From: Vicugna pacos | Lineage: Eukaryota > Chordata > Mammalia > Artiodactyla > Camelidae | DNA: 64,000 bases | NCBI RefSeq assembly: GCF_048564905.1 | Contig: NC_132989.1 | Location: 110,648,257 to 110,712,256, forward strand | Reading direction: 5' to 3' | Shown: one piece after another, positions 27,170-39,829 of the stretch | How the letters are laid out: each line of letters opens with the position of its first letter | Numbering within the stretch: the stretch's first letter is position 1 | Translations under genes and position numbers: made by a program | Notes under the pieces: generated by a model | Told to the model about the DNA's origin: nothing | The model's input: only the letters and a program-made list of their open reading frames with translations | Databases searched by the model: none

Positions 27170-29380
27170 ACGATGAATAATAACACCATAGTTTAGGGGA
27201 AGGAATTAAATTACCCCCAAAATGAGAGCTATTGGGTCTGCTTGCTAAACTAAGTTTATTAAAATCATCATAAAATGCAAATTTTATATTAGATAAAACT
27301 GTGGTTAAAGAGGGGTCGAGAAGAAAGAGATTCAGAGTCCTGGGCCCTGCGAAGAGAAGAGGCACAGTAGGCAGAAGGGGACACGCAGAAGACGACTCAG
27401 CGCGAGGGGCCTGGGGACAGAGAGGGGATGCTCCAAGGGTTTAAGACTGTACTTCGGTACCAGTGCATCATCTAGACTCTCCCCAGGAATCTCTCCCTAA
27501 ATTCCTGTCCAGAAATAAAACTCTGGACTACCTCCAGCCAAGTCCAGCAGTGGCCATGTGGAACACTGTCATTCTCAAGTGGTCAGAGAAGAGACAAGAC
27601 AGAAATGCAGGGAAAAGGAAGAAATGAGAAAAAGAGGGATTAAAAAGGAAAGGCAGAGTCCCTTCAATGAAGAAAGGCAGTAGTCACTTCAGCAGGTCTG
27701 GAATCAGTGCACGTGCCCCTGGGGGCCACCATCTGTCCCCTCTTAGCTGACTTAACCTCCTCTGGGAGCTAGAAAGCCCGGAGACGCAGGGTTCAGAATG
27801 ACACAGCGGTGAGGGCACGCACAGCTCCGAGTGAAGGCACTGGTGACAGCTATTTATAGAGTTCAGGAGCCTTTTTGAAAAGCTTACTTCTGGGCAGATG
27901 GGGCTCTGTTTGGGGAAGGAGGGCTAGGCTGTGAGGATGACCTCGGGGTGAATCACTCTGCTAAAGAGAGGAAAGTCCCTCTGAAGGGCATGCCAAGACA
28001 CAGAGCCTCGGAAGACGGATGGTCAACAGGGAGAATGAAATAAAATACAGCTTCTGGGAAGTTTAAGGGGGTAGGGGCGGGGGGTAAGGGTTTCTTGCAT
28101 TCATTTGTTCTCCTAGAGAGCGTCCTTCCTTCACTGAGAGACGGCGAGCTCCATGGCCACTGCACATCCAGGGCCGACTGGGAAGGGCCCACCTGCTCTG
28201 CTGCCCGTGGTCCTCGGGGCTGCCCGAGCCCTTAGTGTGTCTAACAAGTAACTCAACAGGCAAAATAACAGCGACACTTCAGGGCACTATGTGTAAACTG
28301 CTGAATCGGAGTTGAACACGCAGACGCTGCAATGAGGACACTCCTGCCGAGGTAACCAACAATCAAGGGAATGAGCTGAGAGGCTTATTAGAGGAAAAAT
28401 ACAAGCACATCAACGCCAATGGGCTCGCTGAAAGGAACGATACAGGATTCATTCCAACTCTTCCAAAGAGAAAAGATTAGCCTTCCCTATAAAAGAGGAG
28501 TAAGTTCATGGAAAGCCACCCAGTGATTCTCCAAATCCCACTGGCTGGGAGGTCACTGTCCAGTCTTCTTGAAGCAACCTCAGGAAGACGGGTCCTGGGC
28601 GTGGGCAGCAGGAGCCTTTCTGCCCTGGATGCAAATAGGATCCTGGGCAGATTCTACCACTAGTTTTGTCTAATTTCTGTGACAGGTGGTTTTACAAGCC
28701 AAATAACCTCCCCTCAAGTCATCCATTTCAATAATTGGGCAACTTCATCCCAATTCATTCAAGCCAGTGCCAGCAGACTGCCACAGGGCAGCTCCCAGGA
28801 GGCTGAGCCAACCTTGCCAAGTGGTGAGCCATGCTTATCAAAGAAATTAGGGCTTAATCCCACATTTCCCACTTTGCTCCTGTAATGGCTCTGAGGCCTA
28901 TGATAAGATTATTTTTCAGATGCTTTTTGATATAATTATCAAGCTTTTTTTTTAATTTACTAGCACTGACACAGAAGTGTCAGAAGACTTAATTCAACTG
29001 AATGACTCACCCTGAAGGAGGAGTTACTACACCCAACAGAACTGGGGTTTGCAACCGACCTACCTGTTCCACCTCTGAGTGGCATCAGAAACCACCATCA
29101 GTACCAGCAGCACAGGCTCACAAAGAGCACTTACACAGGCAGAGAAGAGGATTAGAAGAGGAGTGCCCTGCACTGTTACTGTCTGGACTCAGTTTAAAAT
29201 ACATATTCACATATAAGCAAGTCAGGAACTGTCTGGAGACTGGAAAACTTCCTTGTTTGGGGGGGGGGGTTCGGAAATAACTGTTAACATATGGCACATG
29301 AGAAATGAACCTCATGAAAATGTATGTAGGGATAGCCTGTTAAGACTCCTGAATACTTTAAGAATGTGAGAACTTTTTTT
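27170..29380. other. Intron 1 stretch, nothing assigned
   Basis: Mixed composition with purine-rich runs near 27.6 kb. No coding or repeat signal that I can name, apart from the G11 run listed separately. Confidence 0.45.
29259..29269. repeat. G11 homopolymer
   Basis: Eleven consecutive G residues on the plus strand; such runs are unstable and error-prone in sequencing. Confidence 0.8.
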
Positions 29381-29397
29381 TAATCTAAAAATTATGT

Positions 29398-29518
29398 TCT
29401 TGGGGGATGGGCATAGCTCAGTACCTCCATATAGAATTAAATAAAATTTTAATATATATAAATAAATAAAATACAAATTTTATAAATAAAACTTAAATTA
29501 ATAAAATAAATAATTAAA
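29398..29518 (+). repeat. Camelid SINE lacking most of the tRNA body
   Basis: The element opens with GGGGGATGGGCATAGCTCAG and then jumps straight to TACCTCC and the A/T-rich tail. About 50 bases between the A box and the end of the tRNA domain, including the anticodon arm and B box, are missing. The 12-bp direct repeat TAAAAATTATGT flanks it at 29386-29397 and 29519-29530, which shows this was a single insertion. Confidence 0.8.
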
Positions 29519-30605
29519 TAAAAATTATGTGCTAATGTGTAACTACAAGCACCTAAAAAACAAACTAAGCTTTACTGAATTTTTAAATTACATAATAAGA
29601 TTGTCATTTCCTAATCTGAAGTGGTTTTGATATATATCCACTCTGCTTATTTGCACAATGTAAATTGTAAGTGTGTCTGTGTAGGTATACACATGCACAC
29701 GCTCCAGAACTCCAGTCAGCTGCAGTTCCCTAAAAGAGTCAAAGAACTACTGTCCTTCTGAGAGATGCAATCTTTAAGGCTGCACATCAATCCAGACTAG
29801 AACAGGGAAAGAGAAAAAGTTTCAGAGGTCCTCTTACGGAAAATATCCTTCACGTGGTTGATCACATATAAAACGCCTTGAAAGTGAGTATGCTGCCTGA
29901 ATCTACACTAAATCTAATCTTGTAATACTCCTTTTACTATTAAGCCAGAAGATAAAAATTATGCCTGACTACTGCTATCAAACTAATAAGGGAGAGTATG
30001 AAATCTCTAAGTGGACCAAAAAAAAGAAGCAAATTCTATGTGAGTTCTTAGAGCTGAGGTGAAGAGGCCACTCCCCAAATGCTTTAAATAGTCTCCCCAC
30101 CTTCCATCACTGCCACTGTTTATTGTATGTGCATATATAATCCCCATTTTAAATCATGGTGTGAACTCTGCCATTTTTACAGGTGAAAAACAAAGCAAGC
30201 ACTGATATTTTTAAATGTTCTCAAGTATCAGTACAAAGAATATGGGCTAGGAGAGTGTTAAATTACAAGCCATCTGTGCTGATAATTTACGATGTGATTT
30301 CTCTAATCTCCTTCAACACTACATAACATCTCTATGGCAACACAGTGACTTCAAGAGCGAGTCTGGAGGGCCCATCGTGCATTCAGTCTGTTCACACAGC
30401 ACAGAGCCAGACTGCTCGGCGAGCTCCTCAAGGAGCCAGGGTCTTCTCCCTCAGGAAGGATGTCCCATCGTAAGTGGACTGCACTCACTTTCTCCATCCC
30501 CTTCAGACGTGTAAGTGACCTGGTCCTCACACTGCACATCATACCTTACACAACACTGGCCATGGCTGTATAACCCGAAACCAACATGTGCACCCTGGCA
30601 CAGCT

Positions 30606-30740
30606 CAGTGGTTCCTATCTTGACCTGTGCATCTGACTCACCAGTAGGGTTTTTTCAAAAGACAGATTCCAGGGCCCCACTCTAGAACTACTAAATGCAA
30701 ACTGCTAGAGATTCTGTAATTTTAAAACACTGTTTAGGTG
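30606..30740 (+). repeat. MER5-type hAT (Charlie) non-autonomous DNA transposon remnant
   Basis: CAGTGGTTCCTATCTTGACC, TGTGCATCTGACTCACCAGT and CCAGGGCCCCACTCTAGAAC match the 5' half of MER5A/B. The 3' terminal repeat is lost or beyond recognition. Confidence 0.75.
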
Positions 30741-31479
30741 TCTCTGTCCTAGTCTGGGTTGAGGAACCAAGAGCGTAAATCACAACAAGCGTTCGCTGCG
30801 CCCCCCTTGGAGCTGCCCCCAGGGGAGGCCCAGCAGCTCACACTCACAGAAACGAGCACGACCCAAAGGACCAGAACGCAGTCTCGACAAGGTACTGTGC
30901 CGACACTGACGCCGGTGAGACCCGGGTAAGACAGGCGGTGCAGTTTCCCACGGGAAGGGATGCTGCAGCTGAGCAAGGAAAACCAAGAAGAGGAGGGAAC
31001 ACCAAAGACAGAAACAGGATAGAGCACGGACATGGCGTGGGCTGCGCAATGGGGGCTCGAGAGGCTGAAGGCACAAGAGGTCCAGAAGCTTCCCTTGAGG
31101 CCGGCCCAGACAAGGCGGATGGACTGACTAGGTCTGAAACTCAGAAAACTGCATTTGTGACTCACACGTGGCCTTGGTTACAAAGGATGTTCCTACACCA
31201 GCCAAAGAAAAAGAGGGTTTGGGGGTGGCAGAAAAAGAACTGAAAATGTCTCCGCCCTAGCTTTACCAAAATTCTCATCTGTGACACCGGACAAACGCTA
31301 TGTCTATCAATAAATGTGTGATAAATGAGAGCTAATAGACTAGGTCCTCTTAAGAGCATCTCAAATTTCATTTTCACCTTGAGAGCAATTCCAATTAGGT
31401 GGACACGAGCTTGTTGATCTCTTTTAATTTTAATTTCTCCGTTATTCCCCAGCACATTTTTAAAAGAGGCCAGAAGAGA

Positions 31480-31590
31480 GAATCTGCCTAATCATCTTGC
31501 CTCTTTAGAATATAAACTCCCACTGGCCAGAATATTATTTTTGTCTTCTCCAGCTGTATAGGACCTAGCACATTGACACTGTTCAAAGGA
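31480..31590 (+). repeat. L2 LINE fragment
   Basis: TAGAATATAAACTCCCACTG, ATTATTTTTGTCTTCTCCAG and GACCTAGCACATTGACACTG follow the L2 3' region. Confidence 0.55.
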
Positions 31591-32744
31591 TAAACAGCTC
31601 ATTCACTACACCGTGCCACGTATATTAAATAATGCCCATAAAGTCCTTTGAAGATGAAAACCACTTCAAGTGCTAAGTAATTCTGAGCTAGGCATCTGAA
31701 ACTGAGAAACAAAGATGACAGACCAAACATCATAAAAAAGGTCACCACCCAGCAGGAAAGCTCCTGTTTCACCAGACCTCTGGTCCCTTTGCCAGCAGGC
31801 CACATAGCAGACAAAACCCCAACCTGCCTTACGTGTTTCTAACACGTCTAATCAGGAGAAGAGATTTCAAAGTGCTAAAAAGAACGAAAGTCTTCAGTGG
31901 TTCCTTTCTTTCAGGGACCATGCCCAAAAGCAACTTCAAAGCCACACAAATTCTTCTTCTTTCTGAGATGTCTCCTTCTAAGTGAAGCTAAAATACTCTG
32001 TATGAAGTGTCAACTCGATTCTAAAATGGGCACAATGAAAATTCTTGCAACAGAGCATATGCGATTTTATGCAAATTAATGCAGTTTGCCTTGGAATCTA
32101 ACCCGTACTCCTGATCCCATACGCGAGTGAGCAGAGCTGACTCCAATGTTCGAGAACACAGAACTGACACTAGCAGGAGAACTCTGGCTGCAATTTTTAA
32201 CACTCAGACCATTTTCAGTAGGAGCACAGCACAAAGCTGCCTCTCCCTTCGGCTTCCCTGGAACGCTAACAGGGAGACTAAGTGTCATCAGCTCGCACCA
32301 TTTCAGGTGTGCTGTCCCAATATACATCAGTGTGAAATACACACTGACCCCAAACACACCACCTGTTGGGAAGCAAAGTCTGTCCTTTACTTTTTGACTG
32401 AGACTCTGAAATTTTCAATTCAGGGAATAGTTACTCCAACGTCTTCTAAGAAATTACCAAATACACCATCAAATCACAACTGAAGCCCAGTCAGATCTTA
32501 TCCACAATGCTCTCCTTCAAAAAGGAGTGATTTCTTTTTTTCCCTCTCCCTGACAATAAAAAAAGAGATGTAGAAAGCTCCCCGAATGGGGTCACAGACC
32601 TCAGGGTGATGTGAATGGCACAGCAGGATGAAGCCTCAGCAGGCAGACTCTCTTTCCACCCACGACACCCACCTTTGGGAGACCACCCCCGTGCACCCGG
32701 CAACCTTCTATCCACCCTTAATAGCTACTAACCTCCAGGAAGTA

Positions 32745-32870
32745 AAAACCTCTCTGAGCCTCCTCCCTCAGGTATAAAACTGGGCGTCACTCCCTACGTT
32801 GCAGGGGGCTGTGAAAATTAAATAGCCGGTGGTTGTAAGCACTCGATAAATGAAGCTGGTTAAGAATCTG
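32745..32870 (+). repeat. MIR SINE, 3' half
   Basis: CTCTCTGAGCCTCCTCCCTC, AGGTATAAAACTGGGCGTC and GGCTGTGAAAATTAAATAGC match the MIR 3' half. Confidence 0.65.
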
Positions 32871-32889
32871 AAATATTGCCAATTCAGCC

Positions 32890-33080
32890 GTAACTTTTTT
32901 TTACTGATATATAACTCACACACTATAAAGTTCACCCTTTTAAACTGTACAATTCAGTGGGTTTTACTATATTCACAATGTTGTACAACTATGACCACTA
33001 GCTAATCCCAGAACATCTTCAGCACCCAAAAATCTTTCCCCAGAATGTTTGATCCATTAGCAGTCATGACCTTCTACTCT
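32890..33080 (-). repeat. Old L1M 3' end fragment
   Basis: ACTGATATATAACTCACACA, CTATAAAGTTCACCCTTTTA and AAACTGTACAATTCAGTGGG match the reverse complement of an L1M 3' end, followed by TAATCCCAGAACATCTTCAG. The copy is diverged and short. Confidence 0.65.
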
Positions 33081-33084
33081 CTTT

Positions 33085-34220
33085 CTAAATCAAAAGGCTT
33101 AAAATACTAAATAAGCAAATCATGATTCTTCTTTCTTGCTAAAATGTCTTGTGGTAGGAAGGGCTTATAGAATTACAGGGGATGAATTTTCCAGAGCACA
33201 ATCTAACAAGCACAAGGGCAGTCACAGAAAATAGAGAACACAGTGTATGAAACTGAGACTGCCTCCCTCAAATCAAGGGCCCACGTTCGATGTCATCATT
33301 TAATGGAGCAAAACACTGAACAGCAAGTACTCACTTTGCCTGTAACAAAAGATCTGCACCCAGTGGTCCATGGTTGCTAGAACTGAGTGCGCACACACAC
33401 TTCCCAGAAATCCCCACTGAAGCAGAACCCAAAGAGCTGCGTTAAATTCACTGGGGAGAAACATTCAATGAAGGGCAGCAGGCAAGTCTCTCAAATTGTG
33501 ACTCATAACTCATTCTAACATACAAACTCTGCTCCGTTCCCTCCTCGGAACATGTTAAGGATCCTGCAAAAAGACCCGCCCCACCCTCATCCTGACACGT
33601 GCCCGTTCCCCACGCCATCCCGCACGCCGCATCATTCATTCTTACCATCTCAGCGCTTTCCTTGTCCTCTCTTCTGGCAATTAGTACAAGGAAATGAAGA
33701 GGATAAACTGTTTTTTCCACAACAGGTGTCATCTTTATAAGCCATACTTATTAGAAATTAATCTCCTTTTCTTTTTTGGCAACTCCTTATTTTTCAATTT
33801 TGTGCTTCCACATCCCCAGAAAGTGAGCTGCTGATGGAGTCTGGCAGCTCTTTTCTTAAACATGCCTCAGGGGAGTTCCAGCGCATGACTTCATCTGTTT
33901 TCTTTGGGTGACTAAGTGACAAGGCACGGAGCTGAACAGAAGCTGACCGCTAACTGCCAATTTGAACAGTTTCAACTTGAAGATGTAGGTTCATTTGTCA
34001 CAGTAGTATGGCTAAGCATTTTGAAACTACTTTCTGCATTTTCTAGGACTGAGTAAATCAGTAAAGACACTGAGGATAAAAGGAGCCCTCACTGTCAGAG
34101 AAGGCAATTACAAATTTGGGGAAGGGAAGACTTAAACACTGTCTGTAATACTGCCCAGAACTGAAGGGATGAGTATAAACTTGCAGTTTTTATTATAGAC
34201 TGATATGTGCACAAAGAGAC
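33085..34220. other. Intron 1 stretch, nothing assigned
   Basis: No recognisable repeat, exon or regulatory array between the L1M fragment and the TG-rich tract. Confidence 0.45.
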
Positions 34221-34224
34221 TGGG

Positions 34225-34285
34225 ACACCTATGTATGTGATGTGTGTATGTGTGCATATATGTGTGTGTGTACATATACACACAC
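34225..34285. repeat. Degenerate TG/TA-rich simple repeat
   Basis: GTATGTGATGTGTGTATGTG followed by TGCATATATGTGTGTGTGTA and CATATACACACAC forms an imperfect purine-pyrimidine alternating tract. Confidence 0.75.
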
Positions 34286-34329
34286 TCCCTGCTTCCTAGC
34301 TCTGCGCACTGAGAGGTGCTAAAAGTAAT

Positions 34330-35540
34330 GACAGCCCAGAAGCAATAAGCACACTGAGTACCCAGACTGAGTTTCTTACCACAGCTTTCTGCTAAAATGA
34401 ACCAAGGCTCCTTAGAGAAATGGCTGATTTCAGAGCTGGAGTCAGGAAAGGACAACATAAACCTGGAACATCTTATTGTGTCAGAAAATAAGAGAGTGCT
34501 CAAAAAATAAAGGGCACAGGTCACAAAAAATAAAGGGGCCAGCCTGAAAGGACATCACTGACCAGATCTTGGAAAAGCTGAGCATCAAACTAAATAATGA
34601 CAGCTAAGGACTATAATCCACTGAGTAAAACAGGATCCATGAGGCCACACTTGGAAAAATAAGTGGGGCAGAAGGAAAGGCTCCTCCTTACAGCAGAAAG
34701 CCAACAAAATACAGAAGGAATACTGAAGTCAGAAATATCACCATTTTACGGGGAGGATATAGCTGAGTGGTAGAGCACGCACCTAGCATGCACAAGGCCC
34801 TGGGTTCAATCTCCAGCACCTCCATCAAAATAAATGAATACCTAATAACCTCCCCCAAAACGATCAAAAATAATAATAATAAATTTAAATTTTTTTAAAT
34901 TAAAAAAAAAAGAAAAAGCACCATTTTACATCATAGTAACCACTGATTCAGGCAAAAGTCATCACCGAGACTACAACCAGCAAAGGAAAGTTGGGAAAGG
35001 AGCAGGATTTTACGTAGTCTCCAATTACCTCCCCACAAAACGCTCATCACAAGGGAAAAACACAGTGGGGAAACCTAGTCGTCACCACCTGAACCAAGTG
35101 ACGGAATGAACGTCCCAGAGGGCCGCTGACAGCTGTGTCCCTGACGGGGAGCTCTGGGCAGGACGCAGCCTTCTGCCACAAAGGCGCGACCTCAACCTGG
35201 TGGGCCGGAATCATAAAACACAAACTGAGGGATAGTCTTCCAAAGAACGGGCTAGAATCTTCGAAAATATCAAGGTCAGAGAGAGACAAAGTAGGGAAAT
35301 GTTCCAAGTTAAAGAAAACCAAAGAGACATGACAATTATATGTAATATGTGGTCCCAGATAGAATGCTGGACTGCCAATATTTTTTTAATCGCCAAAAAG
35401 GATGTTTCTGGAACAACTGGTGAAATGTTATTAAAATCAGTAGATTCAGATAATAATATTATATCAAAATTAATGTCCTGATTTGGGTCATTATGTAAGA
35501 CAATGTCCTTGCTCTTAGAAAATTCTATTTAACCACCTTT
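34330..35540 (+). repeat. Old L1M-type LINE 3' UTR, split by a SINE
   Basis: The left part contains AGAGAAATGGCTGATTTCAG and GAGAGTGCTCAAAAAATAA; the right part contains CCAAAGAGACATGACAATTA and CTGGTGAAATGTTATT, all landmarks of the L1M 3' UTR. The camelid SINE at 34750-34918 interrupts it. The element is far older than the SINE and is antisense to TRIO. Confidence 0.7.
34750..34918 (+). repeat. Camelid tRNA-Ala-derived SINE, full length with target-site duplication
   Basis: The body starts GGGGAGGATATAGCTGAGTG and contains an A box, the AGC anticodon region (TAGCATGC), a B box (GGTTCAATC) and the 3' end CAGCACCTCC, followed by an A/T-rich tail. The direct repeat CACCATTTTAC flanks it at 34739-34749 and 34919-34929. 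The exact 11-bp duplication and intact boxes indicate a fairly recent insertion. The host sequence is an older L1M 3' UTR. Confidence 0.9.
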
Positions 35541-35615
35541 TCGAGGTTAAGGGCATCTCTCTTCTGTAACTTACTCTCAAATAGTTCAGAAACAAAATAA
35601 CATGTAAATTTAGTG

Positions 35616-35650
35616 TATATATATATAAAATATATATATAAACACATGTG

Positions 35651-35693
<43 letters not shown>
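35616..35693. repeat. Compound (TA)n-(TG)n microsatellite
   Basis: An alternating TA tract (35616-35640) is followed, after a short spacer, by a nearly pure TG tract of about 19 units (35655-35693). It is likely to be length-polymorphic. Confidence 0.9.
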
Positions 35694-35695
<2 letters not shown>

Positions 35696-35699
35696 AGAA

Positions 35700-37175
35700 A
35701 GGGGAGGAGGGGAGGCAGGGAGTGGATTCACCTGTGGTGAAATAGCAACAATTCTGGAAGCTGAGTTCTTCTCTGAACATGAGTTCTGGCTTCTCAAAAC
35801 AAAGCTACCTGCCCATCCCCCTCAAAAAACCTGAACAAACGTTAAATGTAATCAACAGTGAAGACATGAACCAACTAAATAGCCAAAAACAAACGTACAG
35901 TGAAATCTCAATTCGACTAAGCTGATATAGATTTGAGCCTTGTACCTTCTCTGTTGGTTTAAAATCAAAGATAAACTAAAACAGCATGTCAAAAGCACAT
36001 ATCTCCCCCAAAGCAGCAAGCCAACCATACCTTTTTAATTCCACAAATTTTTAAAAAGCAAGAATTAAACAAAAACAAAAAAAACTTGAAATGTTTACAA
36101 ATTCCTTGAGAAAACCAGGAGGAAATGAAAAGTAGATTTTAAGAGTACAATTCCCTTCAGATTATATAATGTCTACACTCAAGTGCCAGCATTTCAACCA
36201 TCCTCTGGCTGAAATATTAAAAGTCCACGGTAGATGAGAAGTTGCTCCGAGACACAAACACAGAACGTGCTCACAGTATGGACATGATGCTGGGAGTTGC
36301 ACATGGGCTAAACCTGAGCTAGCATCCCATAAAATCAGGCTCCACATGTGAGGGGGGACGAAAATGCACCCCACAAATAGGAAAACCTAGAACACGTACC
36401 CAAGAGTTACCTCACTGAGTGTGGGAAATTAACCACAGTCATCCTCTCTGCGCACATTTCCATGAATAACAGCAAAGAAATGAGTGGCTGCAGCAAAAAA
36501 GCTAAATATAGAGATCCCAGGAGTTACCACACCCACCTTACAAAACTGGCCCCCAAAAAGCAGCTTAGCAGCCTCCGGCCCCTCCCCGTTCCCCCACCCA
36601 TGTGCCCTTCCTTTGTTACAAAGGAAGCCCCAATAATCTTTATAATGTGTCACACAGAGCAACCGGCTGAAAAACTTCCCTCCCTGGCCAGCCTCTCCCC
36701 GCCCTTCCCGAACTTCCCTCGGCCAACCTTGACAGCCAGAGACTTCCTCCCCAGCACTGCAGTCCAAGTCAGCACAGCCTGGGAAACAGAGGACCAGCGC
36801 GGCCAGGGGAGTCCTCCCGAGACAGAAACCGGTGGGAGCCAGGAAGCCTCCACACACCTCAGTGGGGAAGCTGGGGTTACTAGGGTTACTGATGTAAAAA
36901 GGAACACCGGTTTTAATTAGGTGAGAAAAGAAACGGCATAGAAGCTAAATTACAGGGCTCAGACCAACGTGGAAAAAAAAGCTTGCTCTATCCTGGAATC
37001 TTTCATTCCACTTTTGTTTGGTGTGAGACTTGTAAATTACAGCTTCCCTCTTCAGCACACAAGGATATACATATTTTGTTTTAAAGATCTGAGAATTACA
37101 ACACAGGACCTTGTGGGATGCTGTACAGAGTGAGGATCATTTCTGCTCTCTCTCGCCATCAGGGAGGGAAAGGGC
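35700..37175. other. Intron 1 stretch, nothing assigned
   Basis: A pyrimidine/purine-biased block at 36.55-36.85 kb keeps frames open on both strands (152 and 142 codons). The opposing overlap argues against real coding. Confidence 0.45.
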
Positions 37176-37179
37176 ACAT

Positions 37180-37395
37180 GAGGGCTTTGAGGTCTGGCAG
37201 CCATGGTTTAAGTTCCAGCTTGAGCCCTGACAAGCAGGGCAAACTGGGGCGGTCATTCAACCTCCCCAGAGGCTGAGATCCTCTTCCTAACACAGAAATA
37301 GCATCCACCTGCGGGAAGGATCTGACCTTCTACGAGAAAGTATATGTAAAACACCTGCACGGTAGCTCGAATCAAAGGTACTCAAGACAGCAGCC
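37180..37395 (+). repeat. MIR SINE
   Basis: TTTGAGGTCTGGCAGCCATG, GTTCCAGCTTGAGCCCTGAC, CCTCCCCAGAGGCTGAGATC and AAGTATATGTAAAACACCTG follow the MIR consensus from end to end. Confidence 0.65.
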
Positions 37396-37399
37396 AGTC

Positions 37400-39825
37400 A
37401 TGGCAGCAATACAGGTAATAGTTCAGAGAAAGACTTTACTAGGTTTTCTTGAAGGACAGAATTTGCATTAACAGCATCCGGAGAGAAGAAAATAAACATA
37501 TTTTAAATATCATCCTATGACATTACGAGCAGGTTATTACTTTCTGGATGCACTTAATTTTACTCTCTTATGGAGCGTAGTTCCAAAGGTGTTATCTGAC
37601 CCCTGATGGCTGGGGGTCCTGGCCTCCCACCTGCTCTGGCAGCTGCTGCTAAAGATTTAGGTGACAGACAGCAAGCATGTCAAGAGGTAGCAGGCCATTC
37701 TAACACTATCCGTCATCCTAGTTCCCCCTGAACACCCCGTATGCACACTGCAAGTTGTCACGGAAAATTTAGTCTTCCCACCTTAATTCTACATAGAGTT
37801 TACAGTCAAAGTTTCCAGTAATATGGTTCAGGGGACAGGTCCCGTCTCACCAACAGACAGACCCCTTCTGTGCGTTTAGCAACCAGCAGAGCTGAGATAG
37901 GACCTAAAAACAAGGTGATGTAGATAAAAGAGATGCCTAAAACAAGAATCCTGCAAATTGAACTGCAGTTAAGTATCAGGAAAGAAACACGTACACAGCC
38001 AGCTAACAAAATGCTGAAACTCACGGACTTCTGCACAAAGCCTCCCCCGTGAGGAGCTACCCTCCCAGAGACACTCATCAAGGGACTTGTGAAAGGAACC
38101 TGCCACGTGAAGGAAATGTATGGCCTGGAAGCTATTGAGTTAGCACTAGTTCTCAAGGCTCCTGAACCCAAGATATATCAGGACAGGTGCACAACATTTA
38201 GATAGAGGTGAAATAAATGTGTGAAATAGACTCTGCCCCTGTGCAATCTGGCTTTTTGGCACTAGTTAGGGTCCCCTGCATGCTGGCTACCACCACTGTG
38301 GTGCTGAAAAGGGCAGTGAGGGCTGGAAGGGACTTCTCATAATCATGATTTTTTTTTAATAAAGCTACCTAACAAGCAAAATAAAAATCTTATTTGTTTA
38401 GTCTATTAGACTAATGAGGAATTTGTTTCAGTTATTTGGATGCCCAAATATTAGACACTTTAAACTTCAGAGATCTTATTGTGAGTGATTCTAGTTCAGT
38501 AGGAATACATCAACATTCTAATCAAGGTCTTGTTTCCCAACATAATTGTATCCACCTTCAGAATAAATAATAGAGGAATTGTACTTTTTGGTCCTTATTA
38601 TTTAAAAGTTACATTAATAAAGTTATCCAAAAAATACCAAGCGTTTTGTTCTCCTGCAGATCCTAGCACACCTGACATGAAGAACAAGGATTAACTAAAA
38701 GTAAATGCAAATAAGAAAACATAAAGCTTTCAGAATCCAAATGGCCCAGAAATACCCCTTTTTAGGTCTGCAGACATGGCATTCAACAGCAGCAACAATG
38801 AAGAAAAAGGGATTCTTGAAGATGTGGATCAGCGTGAGAAGAGGCAGTGAAGTAAAAGGAATAAACAATGGAAAACAATTTTATATATACTGTCTTGACC
38901 AACCTCTCAGACATTTCACATATATAATTGTCAAATTCAAACTAAAACAGCATGTCATTTATACATGTCACTTCATACATACTAAGAACATCAGGTCTTT
39001 TTAAATAGATTTCAAATATTAATCTCTGATATATTCATTCCTTCTTGCACTGAAACTACCCATTCCACAGAATTCCAAAATGGGGTGTTTTAAGACTTTT
39101 CCAAGATACAAACAGGTACAGACACACACACACAAAGAAAAATCAGACACCAACAGACCCTATCTAAAAATATTCGATGACTGTACTTTTAAATTTGAAC
39201 TGTGCTTTTCTCAAGTTCAAAAATAGTTTTATTTTATGGTTATGAGTCTTAAGCAGGGGGAATAACACTTTATAAATTCATTAATTAACCATCAACACTG
39301 AGAAATACATAGCTTCAGAGTCAAGTACATACAGAAAGGCCCTCGAACAGAGGGCCAATGACCTCACACAGAAATTCGTGCATGAACAACGCCCCCTTCC
39401 CCAAATGAAATTTATTCCTAGAAATTCCTTCTTTAACACAGGAACGTGAGGCACAGCAGACCACTCTGCATGTACCACTGTTTTTCTATCTGGACAGCAG
39501 GAAAACTTACCAGAGTGGGAAAATCTGAGGCTGAAGCAGAAAAAATGGTGACTACTTTTATCTAAAGACAGTTGTTTCAAGTCAGCAGACTTGACTTATA
39601 CACCATATGGATTCCCAAGTTACACTTCTTACAGAATCCAAGAAAAGGGTCTTTATTTCCCCATAACTACCTTCAAAGTTTCCCTAGACTACCCCTAGAC
39701 ATTAGAAGAAGTTTGGTCCCAGCTCGGGCAGTCTGACAGTTACCATCTTCAAAATATGTAGAAAATCTTTCGAAAATAACTCCGTTTTGTTCAAGTTTAC
39801 CTAGAGAAATGACTTGCTGGATTTC
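37400..39825. other. Intron 1 stretch, nothing assigned
   Basis: AT-rich DNA with no confident repeat and no exon-like segment. Confidence 0.45.
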
Positions 39826-39829
39826 ACTT

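Larger units (their letters stand above)
29535..32740. other. Intron 1 stretch with two short repeats only
   Basis: Only the MER5-type remnant at 30.6 kb and the L2 piece at 31.5 kb, listed separately, are recognisable. Open frames at 30.75-31.24 kb overlap on both strands and look like chance. Confidence 0.45.

Noticed and set aside
34750-34825. A tRNA-Ala gene
   Set aside because: Although the A and B boxes are intact, the sequence continues into a SINE tail with target-site duplication and has changes that disturb the cloverleaf, so it is a SINE and not a tRNA gene.
35650-35700. Tandem TG tract as a possible CRISPR-like or satellite array
   Set aside because: It is a plain dinucleotide microsatellite without spacers or longer units.
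36429-36920. Opposing 142- and 152-codon open frames
   Set aside because: Both strands are open over the same region because of base-composition bias; neither translation shows motifs or family resemblance.
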